41,712 bases of DNA from a virus: positions 1 to 41,712 of the IMG/VR virus record IMGVR_UViG_3300025137_005892; one strand, written 5' to 3'. The notes beneath the pieces were generated by a model, which was given only the letters and a program-made list of their open reading frames with translations, had not been told where the DNA came from and did not search any database. Below, in pieces: positions 40,320-41,712 of the stretch. The position numbers were made by a program, and so were the translations under genes. Within the stretch, counting starts at the first letter, position 1, and every line of letters starts with the position of its first letter.

Positions 40320-41155
40320 TGTTGGAAAGATTAAGAAATGTCGATATTGTAAATGTTCATATCCATCACCGCTGTAACTTGGCTTGTGAGGGGTGTAACC
40401 ATTTTAGTGATTTGACTGACAAAAACACCCCCGATGTTGATGGAGATCAATTTCTGAAAGATATTGAAAGCATAGCAAAAAATCTAAATGTACAAGACCA
40501 TTTATCTATTTTAGGTGGAGAACCTTTACTAAGAAGAGATTTTGAATCTTTGTTTAGAAAAGCCTTATTAATACTTAGAAAACACAATTTTGATACAAGA
40601 AAAGTTCGTTTTCATACAAATGGTCTACTCTTACATAAACATTTGTACCTTAAAGATTTGATGGAAGAGTATGGTTTTAGTTTAAAAATTACTTTTCATC
40701 CTAATCAACATTCAAAAACTAAAGATGTTTTAGTTAAAAACTTAAAAAAAGCATCTGAAGTAATTATAAAAAGAAACAAATTCAATGATAGGGTTGGAAT
40801 GTGGAGACCATATGTATGGAGGAAGCACTATGCTGAGAAAGATAATAAAATTTACCCATTTTTCAGTAAAGATATAGAAGCTAGTTATAGCAACTGTACT
40901 TGTCCCCACTCACAAGTCATGGATGGTAAAATATATAAGTGCGCACCGATTGCTTATTTACGTTTCGCTTTAGAAAAAACAGGTCAGCTTAAAGACAAGT
41001 TTTGGCAACCATACTTAAACTATAAACCTACTGATGTTACAAGTAAACATGACTTGGTTAATTTTTTTAAAACTTATAAACGGGCTGAAAAAATATGCTC
41101 AATGTGTCCCGCAGAGGCACACTGGATTCAAAAAAGAGATAGGAAAGAAACATGA
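40319..41155 (+). CDS. Radical SAM protein, small paralogue B
   Basis: A 278-aa protein. HHRCNLACEGCNHF holds C19, C23 and C26; LSILGGEPLL binds SAM; C-terminal IYKCAPIAYL, FWQPYLNYKP and KICSMCPAEA match the corresponding blocks of the minus-strand paralogue at 25033-25908. Extra cysteines (SNCTCPHSQ) may hold a second cluster. It is translationally coupled to the small exported protein upstream and to the nuclease downstream. Confidence 0.87.
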   Translation: MLERLRNVDIVNVHIHHRCNLACEGCNHFSDLTDKNTPDVDGDQFLKDIESIAKNLNVQDHLSILGGEPLLRRDFESLFRKALLILRKHNFDTRKVRFHTNGLLLHKHLYLKDLMEEYGFSLKITFHPNQHSKTKDVLVKNLKKASEVIIKRNKFNDRVGMWRPYVWRKHYAEKDNKIYPFFSKDIEASYSNCTCPHSQVMDGKIYKCAPIAYLRFALEKTGQLKDKFWQPYLNYKPTDVTSKHDLVNFFKTYKRAEKICSMCPAEAHWIQKRDRKET

Positions 41156-41580
41156 AATCAGTTATACTTACATTTTTATTAATATTATTTACCTCAGCAG
41201 CTCTTTCTGCTCCCACAACAATACAACTAAGAAAATATAAAGATAGAGTTTGTTATGATGGAGATACTTGTTATATTAGTATATCATCATTACCAAAATC
41301 ATTACATAAAATGTCTATCAGAGTATTAGGTATAGATACTCCTGAAATAAGAGGCAAGTGCGAAAAAGAAAAAGAACTTGCTCTAAAAGCCAGAGTATTT
41401 GCAAACGAAACATTCCGGGCTGCTAGAGTTATTAAATTTTTAGACTTGAAATGGGATAAATATGGTGGTAGAATATTATCAAATGTTTATTTAGATGGGC
41501 ATCTATATGCTGATATGATTATAAATGAAGGCTTAGCTAGACCTTACGACGGTGGTAAAAAGGATGGATGGTGTGATTGA
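41152..41580 (+). CDS. Secreted thermonuclease (SNase family)
   Basis: A 142-aa protein. A signal peptide (ILTFLLILFTSAALSA, cut near residue 20) precedes the SNase fold: CYDGDTCYI, IRVLGIDTPE (R57, D62, E65) and KYGGRILS (R107) are the calcium and catalytic positions. Cysteines C34, C40, C70 and C141 may form disulfides. It probably degrades nucleic acid in the periplasm or after lysis. Confidence 0.88.
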   Translation: MKSVILTFLLILFTSAALSAPTTIQLRKYKDRVCYDGDTCYISISSLPKSLHKMSIRVLGIDTPEIRGKCEKEKELALKARVFANETFRAARVIKFLDLKWDKYGGRILSNVYLDGHLYADMIINEGLARPYDGGKKDGWCD

Positions 41581-41712
41581 CGAAAAAAAGAACGGAATTG
41601 TTACAAAAGAAGACCATAACGAATTTGAACTTGCAATGAGATTTCTAGGTAACGAAATTATTGCAATCAAACTGGCTGCGACTAACTTCTCTGGTAAACT
41701 TATCGTATACAG
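41564..41712 (+). CDS. Hypothetical protein, truncated by window edge
   Basis: An open frame from the ATG at 41564 (or a GTG at 41573) to the window end, about 49 codons, with GIVTKEDHNEFELAMRFLG and IAIKLAATNFSGKLIVY. Overlaps the nuclease stop. No family recognised. Confidence 0.55.
   Translation, partial: MDGVIDEKKNGIVTKEDHNEFELAMRFLGNEIIAIKLAATNFSGKLIVY

Noticed and set aside
1-41712. CRISPR arrays, insertion sequences or integrase/attachment sites
   Set aside because: No regularly spaced direct repeats, transposase frames or integrase were seen on either strand.

Overview
The window looks like the interior of a T4-like marine myovirus genome. It is very AT-rich, genes are packed with ATGA/TAATG overlaps, and it carries a gp41/DnaB-type helicase, a DNA ligase, ThyX, a T4-type lysozyme, a spanin pair and PD-(D/E)XK and SNase nucleases. 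Three features point to an alphaproteobacterial host: a circularly permuted (two-piece) tmRNA, a phage-encoded bS21 ribosomal protein and an A-type Fe-S carrier. bS21 and HesB-like proteins are known from SAR11 myophages, so a pelagiphage-type virus is my best guess. That is an inference, not something the sequence proves.

Layout. Positions 1-31147 are read from the minus strand and 31220-41712 from the plus strand. They diverge at about 31148-31219, which holds back-to-back sigma70-like promoters. Following transcription on the minus strand from right to left: (a) 30965-25033 is a modification block with an IPNS-like oxygenase, a cupin, a large radical-SAM enzyme, a chain of very small genes, and a DegT aminotransferase overlapping a second radical-SAM enzyme; (b) 25017-22967 holds bS21, small proteins, a 2OG oxygenase, the permuted tmRNA and an Nfu-type Fe-S scaffold; (c) 22958-11009 is a long carbohydrate operon with two NeuD-like acyltransferases, WbqC, a GH43-like beta-propeller, PhyH, SHMT, four glycosyltransferase-like proteins, a DegT aminotransferase, an RmlB-like dehydratase, a second epimerase and a methyltransferase; (d) 11007-5638 holds an A-type Fe-S carrier, two more oxygenases, a PC4-like ssDNA-binding protein, ThyX and a DUF3310 protein; (e) 5599-1 holds a zinc-finger-less NAD+ ligase, an HTH-array protein, the helicase and unknowns.

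The plus-strand arm (31220-41712) starts with small unknown genes. It continues with a DsbA-like protein, an SGNH-like protein, a 2OG oxygenase and a carbamoyltransferase, then a PD-(D/E)XK nuclease, phage proteins of unknown function, and the lysis cassette (lysozyme, i-spanin, embedded o-spanin). A short regulatory island at 38834-39042 follows. The arm ends with small secreted or membrane proteins, a second copy of the small radical-SAM family and a secreted thermonuclease.

How the parts may work together. At least six Fe(II)/2OG-type oxygenases and three radical-SAM enzymes depend on iron or Fe-S clusters, and the phage carries both an A-type carrier and an Nfu scaffold that could supply them. 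The sugar operon probably builds or decorates a surface glycan, either host envelope or virion. tmRNA plus bS21 suggests that the phage alters translation or ribosome rescue. The most unusual items are the permuted tmRNA encoding the tag ANDNFAPQELALAA and a set of four GTCAA-N4-TTGAC palindromes, two of which share their right half with the -35 box of near-consensus promoters.
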